From the NCBI RefSeq assembly GCF_050313795.1, contig NZ_JBNPMC010000047.1, positions 1 to 26,799 on the forward strand: 26,799 nt of DNA, read 5' to 3'. A program made the translations under genes and the position numbers. The stretch is from CAMBRQ01 sp945870325 (GTDB lineage Bacteria; Bacillota; Clostridia; Lachnospirales; Lachnospiraceae). Under the pieces are notes generated by a model. It was given only the letters and a program-made list of their open reading frames with translations, had not been told where the DNA came from and did no database searches. Position 1 is the first letter of the stretch; the number at the start of each line of letters is the position of its first letter. Positions 8,667-14,339 of the stretch are shown piece by piece.

Positions 8667-9433
8667 ATTATATAAAAAGCGAATGGTATCAAGTGCTTCA
8701 CAGCAAAAACATATATATCATGACAGCAATTCTGTCAGGAGGAACTCTGCTCATGAATATCATCCTGTGCATCAGCCGTAATGCAATTACGGACTTTCCT
8801 TACGGAACGTTCCGCTTCTCCCTAAATACGCTTACCGCAGTCCCATCTACCCTGATCATATTAGGCGCAGTCGTTGCCGCATGCGTATGTACCGAAGATC
8901 TCAAAAACGGTGTACTTAAGAATGCTGTATCCTACGGCATCTCCAGGCCTGCAATCCTTCTTAGCAAATGCATAATCAGTCTGGCTGCCGCGCTGATTAC
9001 GATGATAATTACCCTTGTCATCTATATTGGAAGTGCTTATCTGCTTCTGGTCAATCCGGAATCTCTTCCTCTGAGAGAATTACTAACCGGCATCGGCGCA
9101 GTTTTGCCATGTGCAACTGCTTTCATGGTATTGATGATCGTCCTGCGGCTGCTCTGTCTGAAAGAGATGATCGCTGTCATCTGGTGGGTAATGATCTACT
9201 ACCTGATACCTATGATCTGTTTCTTCGTTGGATTGAAGGTAGACATCTTTGAGAGAATCTCTGAGTGGATGCCTTACATATTCCTTAAAACGGGTGTCAT
9301 GGTGACCATGAACAATTACCAGTGTCTCTGGGATACCTCAGAAGGACTTACGCGCTGCATCGTTGCAGGATTCATTGGAATCATCGTATTCCTCACATTT
9401 GGAGTCTGGAAGTATCGAAAGCAAGAATTTTAA
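8660..9433 (+). CDS. ABC-2 type permease partnering the upstream ATPase
   Basis: Integral membrane protein of 257 residues with six hydrophobic segments. After LNYIKSEWYQVLHSKNIYIMTAIL comes a pattern typical of lantibiotic-immunity permeases (KNGVLKNAVSYGISRPAILLSKCII). Its ATG overlaps the end of the ATPase gene by 7 bases, so expression is probably coupled. There is no long extracellular domain, unlike the BceB-like permease at 22651-24576. It is likely the membrane half of a drug or peptide exporter. Confidence 0.9.
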   Translation: MLNYIKSEWYQVLHSKNIYIMTAILSGGTLLMNIILCISRNAITDFPYGTFRFSLNTLTAVPSTLIILGAVVAACVCTEDLKNGVLKNAVSYGISRPAILLSKCIISLAAALITMIITLVIYIGSAYLLLVNPESLPLRELLTGIGAVLPCATAFMVLMIVLRLLCLKEMIAVIWWVMIYYLIPMICFFVGLKVDIFERISEWMPYIFLKTGVMVTMNNYQCLWDTSEGLTRCIVAGFIGIIVFLTFGVWKYRKQEF

Positions 9434-9466
9434 CTTGAATATGTTTTAGAAAGGGGCGAAATAGCC

Positions 9467-10393
9467 ATGATACACTTATTACTCATTTTGATATCTCTAA
9501 TAGCATTTTATCTGGCATACCGCCTCTTTCTCATCCGTAGATCCATATCCAGAACGGAAGAAGAACTTCGAAGTATCTCATGCGCCCCAATCGAAAATAG
9601 AATTCTAAAACTTCCATTTCCAGACCGACGCCTGGAAGGTCTTCTGAAAGCAATCAACCAGAATTTGGATGCTACCCGGACAGAGCGCCTTGCCTTTCAG
9701 AAAAAGGAACTGCAGTTAAAAGAACAGGTTGAAAACATCAGCCATGACTTAAGAACGCCCCTTACTGCAATTCTTGGCTATTTGAAAATGATTGATACAG
9801 GAAGATTGTCTGCGGAAGATCAGGAATACCTGGATATTGCCATCAGGAAATCTTACACACTCCAGGATCTCGTCTCTCGCTTCTATGAACTGACTCAGGT
9901 AACGTCCGAAGATTTCCACCTGGAACTGACTCCCGTGGATATTGGAAGACTTCTAAGAGAAACCTGTCTCGACCACTACGAATTGATTGAAAAAGAAGAT
10001 CTGCAATTCCAAATGGATCTTCCGAATGTTCCTACTACAATTTACGGAGAGACCCAGGCTCTGGAACGGATCTTCTCCAATATGATACAGAATGGCATAC
10101 GTTATGCGAAAAGCGAATTAGACGTCCGGATCATAGAATCTTCCGACTCTGGCAAGATTCAACTGATATTCGAGAATGATATTGCTCCTGAGATGGAGAT
10201 CGATGATCCGGACAGGCTATTCGACCGTTTCTATATTCAGGAACAATCCAGAAGCCACGGCGGAACCGGACTTGGCCTTACGATCAGCAAGCATCTTACT
10301 GAACACATGAATGGAACAATGCAAGCGGCTTACTACAACAGACAAGAAAAAAGGATTCTGGCTTTCACACTCTGTTTTCCTTATTTAAACTGA
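9467..10393 (+). CDS. Sensor histidine kinase with minimal membrane anchor
   Basis: Kinase of 308 residues. There is one obvious N-terminal membrane helix (residues 3-22) and essentially no extracellular domain. The dimerisation/phosphoacceptor region carries His93 (ISHDLRTPLTAILGYL), and the ATPase domain has SNMIQNGIRYAKS (N box), DRFY and GGTGLGLTISKHL (G2 box). It follows the permease by 33 bases with an AAAGGGG ribosome site. The short anchor suggests the signal comes through the membrane or from the ABC pair, as in other antibiotic-responsive kinases. The protein looks complete. Confidence 0.92.
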   Translation: MIHLLLILISLIAFYLAYRLFLIRRSISRTEEELRSISCAPIENRILKLPFPDRRLEGLLKAINQNLDATRTERLAFQKKELQLKEQVENISHDLRTPLTAILGYLKMIDTGRLSAEDQEYLDIAIRKSYTLQDLVSRFYELTQVTSEDFHLELTPVDIGRLLRETCLDHYELIEKEDLQFQMDLPNVPTTIYGETQALERIFSNMIQNGIRYAKSELDVRIIESSDSGKIQLIFENDIAPEMEIDDPDRLFDRFYIQEQSRSHGGTGLGLTISKHLTEHMNGTMQAAYYNRQEKRILAFTLCFPYLN

Positions 10394-10549
10394 ATTTTTT
10401 CACCATCCATTCCGTCTCTGTTATGTCGTTTTTTGTAGTTTTTTATCTATTCAGCATGGATTTCATCTATTCCATTCCATTTTTTACCACTGCCTCCTCT
10501 TATCACGTAAAATATTTCTCGCACTACTTACGAAAGAGGAGGAATATAT

Positions 10550-10873
10550 ATGGAAAAAATCAAACGACTCATATTCAGCCTTGGCATACGCTCTACTTAT
10601 CAGGGCTTTCACTATCTCTGTTATGCCTTAATGCTATGCCTGCAGGATGAGAATTATCTGTTGTCGGTGTATAAATATCTGTACACTGACGTAGCAGAAC
10701 ATTTTAATGTCAGCCGTGACAGTGTGGATCACTGCCTTCGAACTGTTGTATCAGCCTGCTGGTATAGAGGAAACAGGGATCTCCTTATCAAACTGTCAGG
10801 GTATAATCTGACCCAGAAGCCTACCAACGGTGAATTTATTGATATTCTGTATCAGGCTTTGGTTTCAACTTAG
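10550..10873 (+). CDS. Stand-alone Spo0A C-terminal DNA-binding-domain protein
   Basis: Small protein of 107 residues resembling only the effector domain of the sporulation master regulator Spo0A. Matching landmarks are an initial helix with IRSTYQGFHYLCYAL, then VYKYLYTDVAEHFNVSRDSVDHCLRTVVSACWYRGN (the helix-turn-helix region) and KPTNGEFIDILYQAL, where Spo0A has KPTNSEFIA. There is no receiver domain, so it cannot be a phosphorelay output in the usual way. The start has GAGGAGG about 8 bases upstream, so it is not a fragment by chance. It might bind 0A-box-like sites or compete with Spo0A; this is inference. A hairpin begins at its stop codon. Confidence 0.82.
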   Translation: MEKIKRLIFSLGIRSTYQGFHYLCYALMLCLQDENYLLSVYKYLYTDVAEHFNVSRDSVDHCLRTVVSACWYRGNRDLLIKLSGYNLTQKPTNGEFIDILYQALVST

Positions 10874-10905
10874 AATCTGCAAGGCTTAAAGCCTTGCAGA
10901 TTCTA
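10871..10905 (+). terminator. Strong hairpin at the stop codon of the Spo0A-like gene
   Basis: Perfect 15-base inverted repeat (10871-10885 with 10891-10905; left arm TAGAATCTGCAAGGC) with a 5-base loop. The stop codon is the first part of the stem. No U-tract follows, so it may be an mRNA-stabilising or poorly efficient terminator. Confidence 0.6.
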
Positions 10906-10928
10906 ATATAGTTGCCTCCTTTCACTTT

Positions 10929-10938
10929 TTGGTATAAT
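10929..10938 (+). promoter_or_regulatory. Extended -10 promoter in the accessory zone
   Basis: TGGTATAAT, an extended -10 with consensus hexamer at 10933-10938. A weak TTGCCT lies 15 bases upstream. It would drive transcription into the 10945-11120 stretch. Confidence 0.5.
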
Positions 10939-10998
10939 TGGTTATGCAGGTTGCAAATCGTCCTCCGAAAGGAGTTGATAACCATAAGATTTTACCGA

Positions 10999-11118
10999 AT
11001 GATTACTTCCTCTGATCTCGCTCGTAAATATCAGCGTATCGAATACAAAGTAGTCGCTTTCTCTTATTGGATGGGAGCGGCCGCTCCAATGACTATCCAC
11101 CTTAAGAAAGTAGTTTAA
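10999..11118 (+). CDS. Possible 39-residue small protein (unrecognised)
   Basis: Short reading frame MITSSDLARKYQRIEYKVVA..., ending TIHLKKVV. The best ribosome site (AAAGGAG, near 10970) is too far from this ATG; it is correctly spaced for an in-frame ATA at 10984, as if a start codon had mutated. The ribosome site is itself in a small hairpin, CTCC-GAAA-GGAG. The frame contains a 14-base perfect palindrome at 11074-11087 (GGAGCGGCCGCTCC). I do not recognise the product; it could equally be an untranslated RNA or a decayed gene. From 11119 to 11189 I see nothing else. Confidence 0.25.
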   Translation: MITSSDLARKYQRIEYKVVAFSYWMGAAAPMTIHLKKVV

Positions 11119-11189
11119 GGCTGCTTGTAACTATCAACCATCGCTCCAATGCAACCCGTAAAATAAAATTGAAAATATTCTATTTTATA

Positions 11190-11218
11190 TTGACTCAGCA
11201 TAGAAAATATTCCATAAT
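11190..11218 (+). promoter_or_regulatory. Promoter for the Ltp-domain gene with repeated GAAAATATTC motifs
   Basis: -35 TTGACT (11190-11195), 17-base spacer, -10 CATAAT (11213-11218). The motif GAAAATATTC occurs just upstream of the -35 (11171-11180) and within the spacer (11203-11212), and in inverted orientation in the leader (11273-11282). Such placement is typical of a regulator site, but the regulator is unknown. Confidence 0.55.
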
Positions 11219-11297
11219 CAGAATAACCACAAACGACATAGAATTTTTTATATACATCCATTATTTTTCGTAGAATATTTTCCACTTAATATTTGCT

Positions 11298-11741
11298 ATG
11301 AATCTTCTTATACCAGATGAAGAAATCGATGCACTCATTGATAAAGCAGATGAGATAGTTGCCGAAAAGAAAGCAGCTGATGAAGCAGCAGAAAAAGCTG
11401 CCGCAGAAGCCGCTGCTGCAGAAGCCGCGAAACAGCAAGCTGTCGCTTCTGCTACATTGGAACAAAAAAATGCACTTAGCAGAGCAAAAGACTATTTGGC
11501 TTACACAGCTTTTTCCTACACTGGATTAATTGAACAATTAGAATATGAAGGATATTCAAATGACGCCGCCACATATGCCGCCGATAACTGTGGCGCCGAT
11601 TGGAATGAGCAGGCAGCGAAGAAAGCGCAAGATTATATAGATTTCACTTCGTTTTCTCGGCAAGGGTTGATTGATCAGTTGGTCTATGAAGGTTTTACAG
11701 CAGAACAGGCTGAATATGGGGTCGCTGCTATTGGTTACTAA
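11298..11741 (+). CDS. Ltp-domain protein lacking a signal peptide
   Basis: Protein of 147 residues. Residues 1-57 are a charged, Ala/Glu/Lys-rich coiled-coil region. Two Ltp-type repeats follow at about 58-103 (ALSRAKDYLAYTAFSYTGLIEQLEYEGYS) and 106-147 (AAKKAQDYIDFTSFSRQGLIDQLVYEGFT). This repeat family is known from host-surface lipoproteins and from a prophage lipoprotein (Ltp of streptococcal phage TP-J34) that blocks superinfection. Here there is no signal sequence or lipobox, and an in-frame stop at 11271 rules out a longer form. No clear ribosome site precedes the ATG. It is either a cytoplasmic variant or a 5'-truncated remnant. The setting next to mobile-element debris suggests mobile-element origin. 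Confidence 0.65.
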   Translation: MNLLIPDEEIDALIDKADEIVAEKKAADEAAEKAAAEAAAAEAAKQQAVASATLEQKNALSRAKDYLAYTAFSYTGLIEQLEYEGYSNDAATYAADNCGADWNEQAAKKAQDYIDFTSFSRQGLIDQLVYEGFTAEQAEYGVAAIGY

Positions 11742-11779
11742 TTATAAAACAGCCCTTCCCTATCTCTGCTCCAGACAAA

Positions 11780-11799
11780 CCCGGTACCCCGGTGCCGGG
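11780..11799 (+). terminator. GC-rich hairpin after the Ltp gene
   Basis: CCCGGTACC and GGTGCCGGG pair (one G-T wobble) with a very small loop, 39 bases after the Ltp stop. No U-tract follows, so terminator activity is uncertain. Confidence 0.35.
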
Positions 11800-11885
11800 C
11801 GCACCTTGACAATAGTATATTTACCCAGGGAGCCGGGGGACGTGTTCTCACCCAATCCGAAACCTAACGGAGGGTGGTGATTATT

Positions 11886-11969
11886 ATGAGTACATATGAG
11901 GAATTAAGCTTAATCGTAAGCGTTGCTTTACTGATCATTGCCATTCTGAATTATACACATAAGAAATAG
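11886..11969 (+). CDS. Holin-like small membrane toxin, type I toxin-antitoxin candidate
   Basis: 27-residue peptide beginning MSTYEELSLIVSVALLIIAI and ending LNYTHKK: a short polar N-terminus, one hydrophobic helix and a basic tail. This is the layout of the putative holin-like toxins of Gram-positive type I systems. A GGAGGGTGGTGA ribosome site lies upstream. A TTGACA box at 11806-11811 is followed by sequence resembling the antisense promoter region, but the stretch containing that promoter's -10 box is missing here, so its own promoter may be weakened. A convergent consensus promoter on the other strand fires toward its 3' end. Function is inferred from size, topology and arrangement. Confidence 0.7.
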   Translation: MSTYEELSLIVSVALLIIAILNYTHKK

Positions 11970-12071
11970 CCGTCCTGCTCTCGTCAAAGTTTAGGAACGG
12001 CTATACTCTTATAGCTACTATTAACTTTCGCCGGGTCGGGTGACTCGCACTCACCTTCCGGCTCCCTTGTT
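11960..12071 (-). ncRNA. Candidate antisense antitoxin RNA, convergent with the toxin mRNA
   Basis: Predicted transcript of about 110 bases from the promoter at 12078-12105, running leftward over the toxin 3' UTR and last codons. Near its 5' end it has a hairpin (GCCGG/CCGGC outer and GGTGA/TCACC inner stems, 12030-12062). It ends with a hairpin pairing ATAGCCGT (11966-11973) with ACGGCTAT (11997-12004), followed in the minus direction by TTTCTT. It would be fully complementary to the toxin mRNA over this region. The ends are inferred, not mapped. Confidence 0.6.
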
Positions 12072-12077
12072 AAGTAC

Positions 12078-12105
12078 ATTATACCAAATATACCTAAAAT
12101 GTCAA
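12078..12105 (-). promoter_or_regulatory. Consensus promoter for the antisense RNA
   Basis: On the minus strand, -35 TTGACA (12100-12105), a 16-base spacer ending TGG, and -10 TATAAT (12078-12083). Both hexamers are perfect and TGGTATAAT makes an extended -10. No protein start follows, which supports an RNA product. Confidence 0.75.
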
Positions 12106-12202
12106 GAACCGCCCCTGCGCCAACAGAGACGGTCTTACAAGAACTATACAGCGCCAAATGGACAATATAGTTTACCTCATACAAGTATATCACAATCCTT
12201 TG

Positions 12203-12231
12203 ACACCTGTATGTTACAGGTGTATTTTTTT
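12203..12231 (+). terminator. Intrinsic terminator upstream of the broken integrase
   Basis: ACACCTGTA / TACAGGTGT stem with a TGT loop, followed by ATTTTTTT. A textbook rho-independent terminator on the plus strand. Confidence 0.8.
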
Positions 12232-12252
12232 ACCCAAAAGGAGGCTGATATA

Positions 12253-12927
12253 ATGGCAACCGCAAAGAAACTACCTTTCGGATCCTGGCGCTGCCAGGTA
12301 TATTCCCACACAGAGGAGATACCGCAGAAAGATGGAACCTTTAAACGAAAACACAGGAGGACGTGCAAAAAGCCATAAACCTTGAAGCGATACATTTATC
12401 ACCCAAGACTATCCGAAATATCCACGGGTTGTCAAGGTACCCTGGTCCATGTACATAGGAATATGGTACGAACCACTGACAACACTTGGATTGAAAAGGA
12501 ACCGAAATCTTATGCTAGAAACCAATATATAGATTTTCCCGAGTTCATAGCAGAAAAGTTCAAAGGAAAGAAAGACCGTATTGTAAAGTTAAACCCAAAC
12601 CAAATTACCGATAAATTCAAATATATCCTCAAAAAAGCCGGTCTGCCCCACTTTCGCTTTCATGATCTTAGGCATTACTCGGCAAGCATCCAGCATGCCG
12701 TAGGAGTTCCGGACGCATATATAATGCAGCGGGGAGGCTGGGGAAATGACGGTGTTCTGAAAGCGGTATATAGATATGCAATGGAAGAAAAATCAAGAGA
12801 AATGTCAAGTCTGACGAACTCACATTTTGAAAACCTATGCAACACAAAATGCAACACGAAAAAAAAAACCCTTGAAAAATCAAGGGTCTTACAATGCCGC
12901 AGACCGGAATCGAACCGTTTTACTTAA
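12253..12927 (+). pseudogene. Tyrosine integrase remnant (older occupant of the tRNA-Leu site)
   Basis: Decayed phage/ICE-type integrase. The first 41 codons (MATAKKLPFGSWRCQVYSHTEE..., with AAGGAGG upstream) are the N-terminal DNA-binding region and stop at 12376-12378. The catalytic C-terminus continues in another frame (from about 12382), after a large internal loss that removes the catalytic-domain N-terminal half with the first Arg. It retains HDLRH, GGWGNDGVLKAVYRYAM and the end motif NTKCNTKK. The total is about 220 residues where about 380-400 are expected. Its 3' end reads through the attachment sequence at 12893-12917, exactly as an integrase next to tRNA-Leu would. A separate, intact integrase lies at the other end of the neighbouring element, so this belongs to an earlier insertion. 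Confidence 0.85.
12893..12917 (+). repeat. Left attachment site (att core copy 1)
   Basis: 25-base copy of the tRNA-Leu 3' end, starting AATGCCGCAGACCGG and ending CGAACCG, identical to 16966-16990. After it the sequence diverges from the tRNA (TTTTAC instead of GTACGG), marking the left junction of the element. Confidence 0.9.
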
Positions 12928-12975
12928 TCTCAAATATTGATAGAAAGGGGCTTTGAAGACTTCATCACGGTTGCG

Positions 12976-12995
12976 GTGTTCAAAAAGTGTTCAAA
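12976..12995 (+). repeat. Left integrase arm-type repeats
   Basis: Two copies of GTGTTCAAA (12976-12984 and 12987-12995), 11 bases apart, about 60 bases inside the left att. The same pair is found inside the right end at 16887-16905. These are the expected binding sites for the N-terminal domain of the element's integrase. Confidence 0.7.
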
Positions 12996-13018
12996 CGTTT
13001 GTCGCATACAAACTGGAA

Positions 13019-13423
13019 TTATCTATTGTTATATTTTTCGTTTAAATAATCTATAAAATCAATTACTTTTTTATCTGATTTACACTTCATTAAAGGTAAT
13101 ACAAAATTAAATACTTTCGTAATTTCTTCTACCCAAAAAACATTTTTTTCTTCAGTTGATAAAGTTTGATATAAAGAAAAGTTAAAAGGCATTGTTATTA
13201 CTGAATAACCATCTGAAGCTTTAAGACTTACTGCAATTTCTTTTGCATTTTCATCGCATTCAACATTTAATTGTTTTATAAAATCATTATCACAATATCT
13301 AACAACATTGTAATATTCAAGATATAAAAAATCAGATTCTTTTCGTATCAAAACTGTTCTTTCTTTTGTTTTTTCCAAATCTCCTAAAAATGCAGAAAAT
13401 ATATTTATTGCTCTTAATCTCAT
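13019..13423 (-). CDS. Unrecognised 134-residue cargo protein of the element
   Basis: Soluble-looking protein (MRLRAINIFSAFLGDLEKTKER..., ending YLNEKYNNR) with no membrane helix, signal or motif that I recognise. It has a strong AAAGGAG ribosome site 7 bases upstream and its own promoter at 13569-13597, with a leader of about 140 bases containing a 101-base hairpin. It is AT-rich like the rest of the element and transcribed away from the replication genes, at the end next to the left att. That is the usual slot for cargo such as immunity, exclusion or defence genes; its function is unknown. Confidence 0.75.
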   Translation of the reverse strand: MRLRAINIFSAFLGDLEKTKERTVLIRKESDFLYLEYYNVVRYCDNDFIKQLNVECDENAKEIAVSLKASDGYSVITMPFNFSLYQTLSTEEKNVFWVEEITKVFNFVLPLMKCKSDKKVIDFIDYLNEKYNNR

Positions 13424-13443
13424 TTTATCACTCCTTTACAACT

Positions 13444-13544
13444 CGTTAAGGAAAGAATCGAAGGTGGTGCAAACGAAAAAGCAGTATGGAGACTTTTCAT
13501 TAACTGCCCTTTCGTTTGCATCAATTTCGATTTTTTCCTTAACG
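13444..13544. repeat. 101-base imperfect inverted repeat in the element
   Basis: Nested arms pair in register: CGTTAAGGAAA (13444) with TTTCCTTAACG (13534), AATCGAA with TTCGATT, TGCAAACGAAA (13468) with TTTCGTTTGCA (13510), and GCAGT with ACTGC around a 17-base apical loop. It lies between the cargo promoter and its ribosome site, so it is transcribed as a leader. In an element with a rolling-circle Rep it could instead, or also, be a single-strand or double-strand origin. Confidence 0.8.
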
Positions 13545-13568
13545 ATTTGTCTGTTTCACATTATACAC

Positions 13569-13597
13569 AGTATAATTCCATTTCACAAAATGTTCAA
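13569..13597 (-). promoter_or_regulatory. Promoter for the cargo gene
   Basis: On the minus strand, -35 TTGAAC (13592-13597), 17-base spacer, -10 TATACT (13569-13574), followed by the long hairpin leader. Confidence 0.65.
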
Positions 13598-13604
13598 CAA
13601 AAAA

Positions 13605-13640
13605 AGGTATGCAAGATTTTTACATTTTCTTGGCATACCT
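13605..13640 (-). terminator. Terminator of the repressor transcript
   Basis: Read leftward: stem AGGTATGC(c)AAGA with TCTTGCATACCT (one bulged base), then TTTTTTT (13598-13604 region). It separates the repressor unit from the cargo promoter. Confidence 0.75.
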
Positions 13641-13696
13641 CTTATTGCAGTATTCCCTTGTTCGTGTTTTTCCATTAACTAACGTTCCGCAAGGAT

Positions 13697-13739
13697 GCCC
13701 AGTGCGACGGTTCCTAACAGGGCGGCGGGTCGACTGGGC
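13697..13739. repeat. GC-rich hairpin, candidate replication origin structure
   Basis: GCCCAGT(g)CGAC (13697-13708) pairs with GTCGACTGGGC (13729-13739) around a 20-base GC-rich loop. It is a GC island within very AT-rich element DNA, downstream of the repressor. Such an isolated structured patch in a Rep-encoding element is a candidate origin; no nick site is assigned. Confidence 0.55.
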
Positions 13740-13763
13740 AAGTGGTCGGCTGAGAAGCATTTT

Positions 13764-14180
13764 CTACTCAACGACATATTTAACGTTTGATTCTCTCCGT
13801 CCCTCATATTTCTCCTGTGTCAACAGTTTATCAAGAAATTCTGACACTTCTTCCATGTCTTCACTGTCTATCAAATCCAGTTTTATCAATACATCAAGGT
13901 CTGTCTGATTCTTCGGTTGTATTGAGATCGGCTGAGATGTATCCACAACCACTTTCAACTGTTTTGTCTTATTTGCTGTTTCAATATCCGTAGTTAATCC
14001 CATAACGTGGCTTTTACTCACGCCGAATATCTGTGATAATTTTTCCCATATAGATTCATCTCTCGGCGTTCCGTTTCCATTTTCATAGTTCGTAAGCATA
14101 CTTTGTGAAATGCCTAATTCTTTTGCAAGTTCCGCAACGGTTATATTCTTTTCTTTCCGCAATTCTTTTATTTTATTCAT
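13764..14180 (-). CDS. Cro/CI-type helix-turn-helix repressor
   Basis: 138 residues with an N-terminal XRE helix-turn-helix (residues 3-60: IKELRKEKNITVAELAKELGISQSMLTNYENGNGTP) and an acidic C-terminal region (DLDVLIKLDLIDSEDMEEVSEFLDKLL). The start has AAAGGAGG 7 bases upstream. It is divergent from the element's early genes, with a perfect-consensus promoter and palindromic sites TATCNGA..TCNGATA in the shared region. It is likely the maintenance repressor of the element, silencing rep and int. There is no LexA-like peptidase domain, so release from repression may not rely on self-cleavage. Confidence 0.88.
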   Translation of the reverse strand: MNKIKELRKEKNITVAELAKELGISQSMLTNYENGNGTPRDESIWEKLSQIFGVSKSHVMGLTTDIETANKTKQLKVVVDTSQPISIQPKNQTDLDVLIKLDLIDSEDMEEVSEFLDKLLTQEKYEGRRESNVKYVVE

Positions 14181-14202
14181 AGCGAACCTCCTTTATAAGC
14201 AC

Positions 14203-14231
14203 ATTATATTTCATCAAATTTTCTCTGTCAA
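14203..14231 (-). promoter_or_regulatory. Repressor promoter (perfect consensus)
   Basis: On the minus strand, -35 TTGACA (14226-14231), 17-base spacer, -10 TATAAT (14203-14208). Confidence 0.85.
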
Positions 14232-14237
14232 TCTTTT

Positions 14238-14254
14238 TATCGGATATTCAGATA
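14238..14254. promoter_or_regulatory. Repressor operator, imperfect copy
   Basis: TATCGGATATTCAGATA, matching the pattern TATCNGA-n3-TCNGATA, just upstream of the repressor -35 box and 7 bases before the opposing -35. Confidence 0.6.
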
Positions 14255-14261
14255 TTTTCTA

Positions 14262-14290
14262 TTGACATTCTGCAATGCTTGTTTTATCAT
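14262..14290 (+). promoter_or_regulatory. Early promoter of the element's replication genes
   Basis: -35 TTGACA (14262-14267), 17-base spacer, -10 TATCAT (14285-14290). The two operator palindromes flank it. Confidence 0.8.
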
Positions 14291-14302
14291 AAGATTATCT
14301 TA

Positions 14303-14321
14303 ATATCTGATAATCAGATAT
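14303..14321. promoter_or_regulatory. Repressor operator, perfect 19-base palindrome
   Basis: ATATCTGAT-A-ATCAGATAT, directly downstream of the early promoter start and ending just before the AAGGAGG ribosome site of the next gene. A bound repressor would block early transcription. Confidence 0.75.
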
Positions 14322-14339
14322 CTATAAGGAGGTGAAACG

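Noticed and set aside
10423..10650. 75-codon plus frame rich in Phe and Ser before the Spo0A-like gene
   Set aside because: It overlaps the ribosome site and first third of the better-supported Spo0A-like gene and has no ribosome site of its own.
10912..11118. 68-codon frame starting with TTG at 10912
   Set aside because: Its start lies upstream of the extended -10 box and it has no ribosome site; only the shorter frame downstream is kept, at low confidence.
11984..12193. Minus-strand open frame of 69 codons
   Set aside because: It covers the antisense RNA promoter, hairpins and terminator, has no ribosome site, and its similarity to a plus-strand frame near 11830 reflects the duplicated RNA leader rather than a protein.
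13464..13682. 72-codon plus-strand frame in the element's noncoding region
   Set aside because: It is made of the right arm of the long inverted repeat and the terminator; its start lacks a ribosome site.
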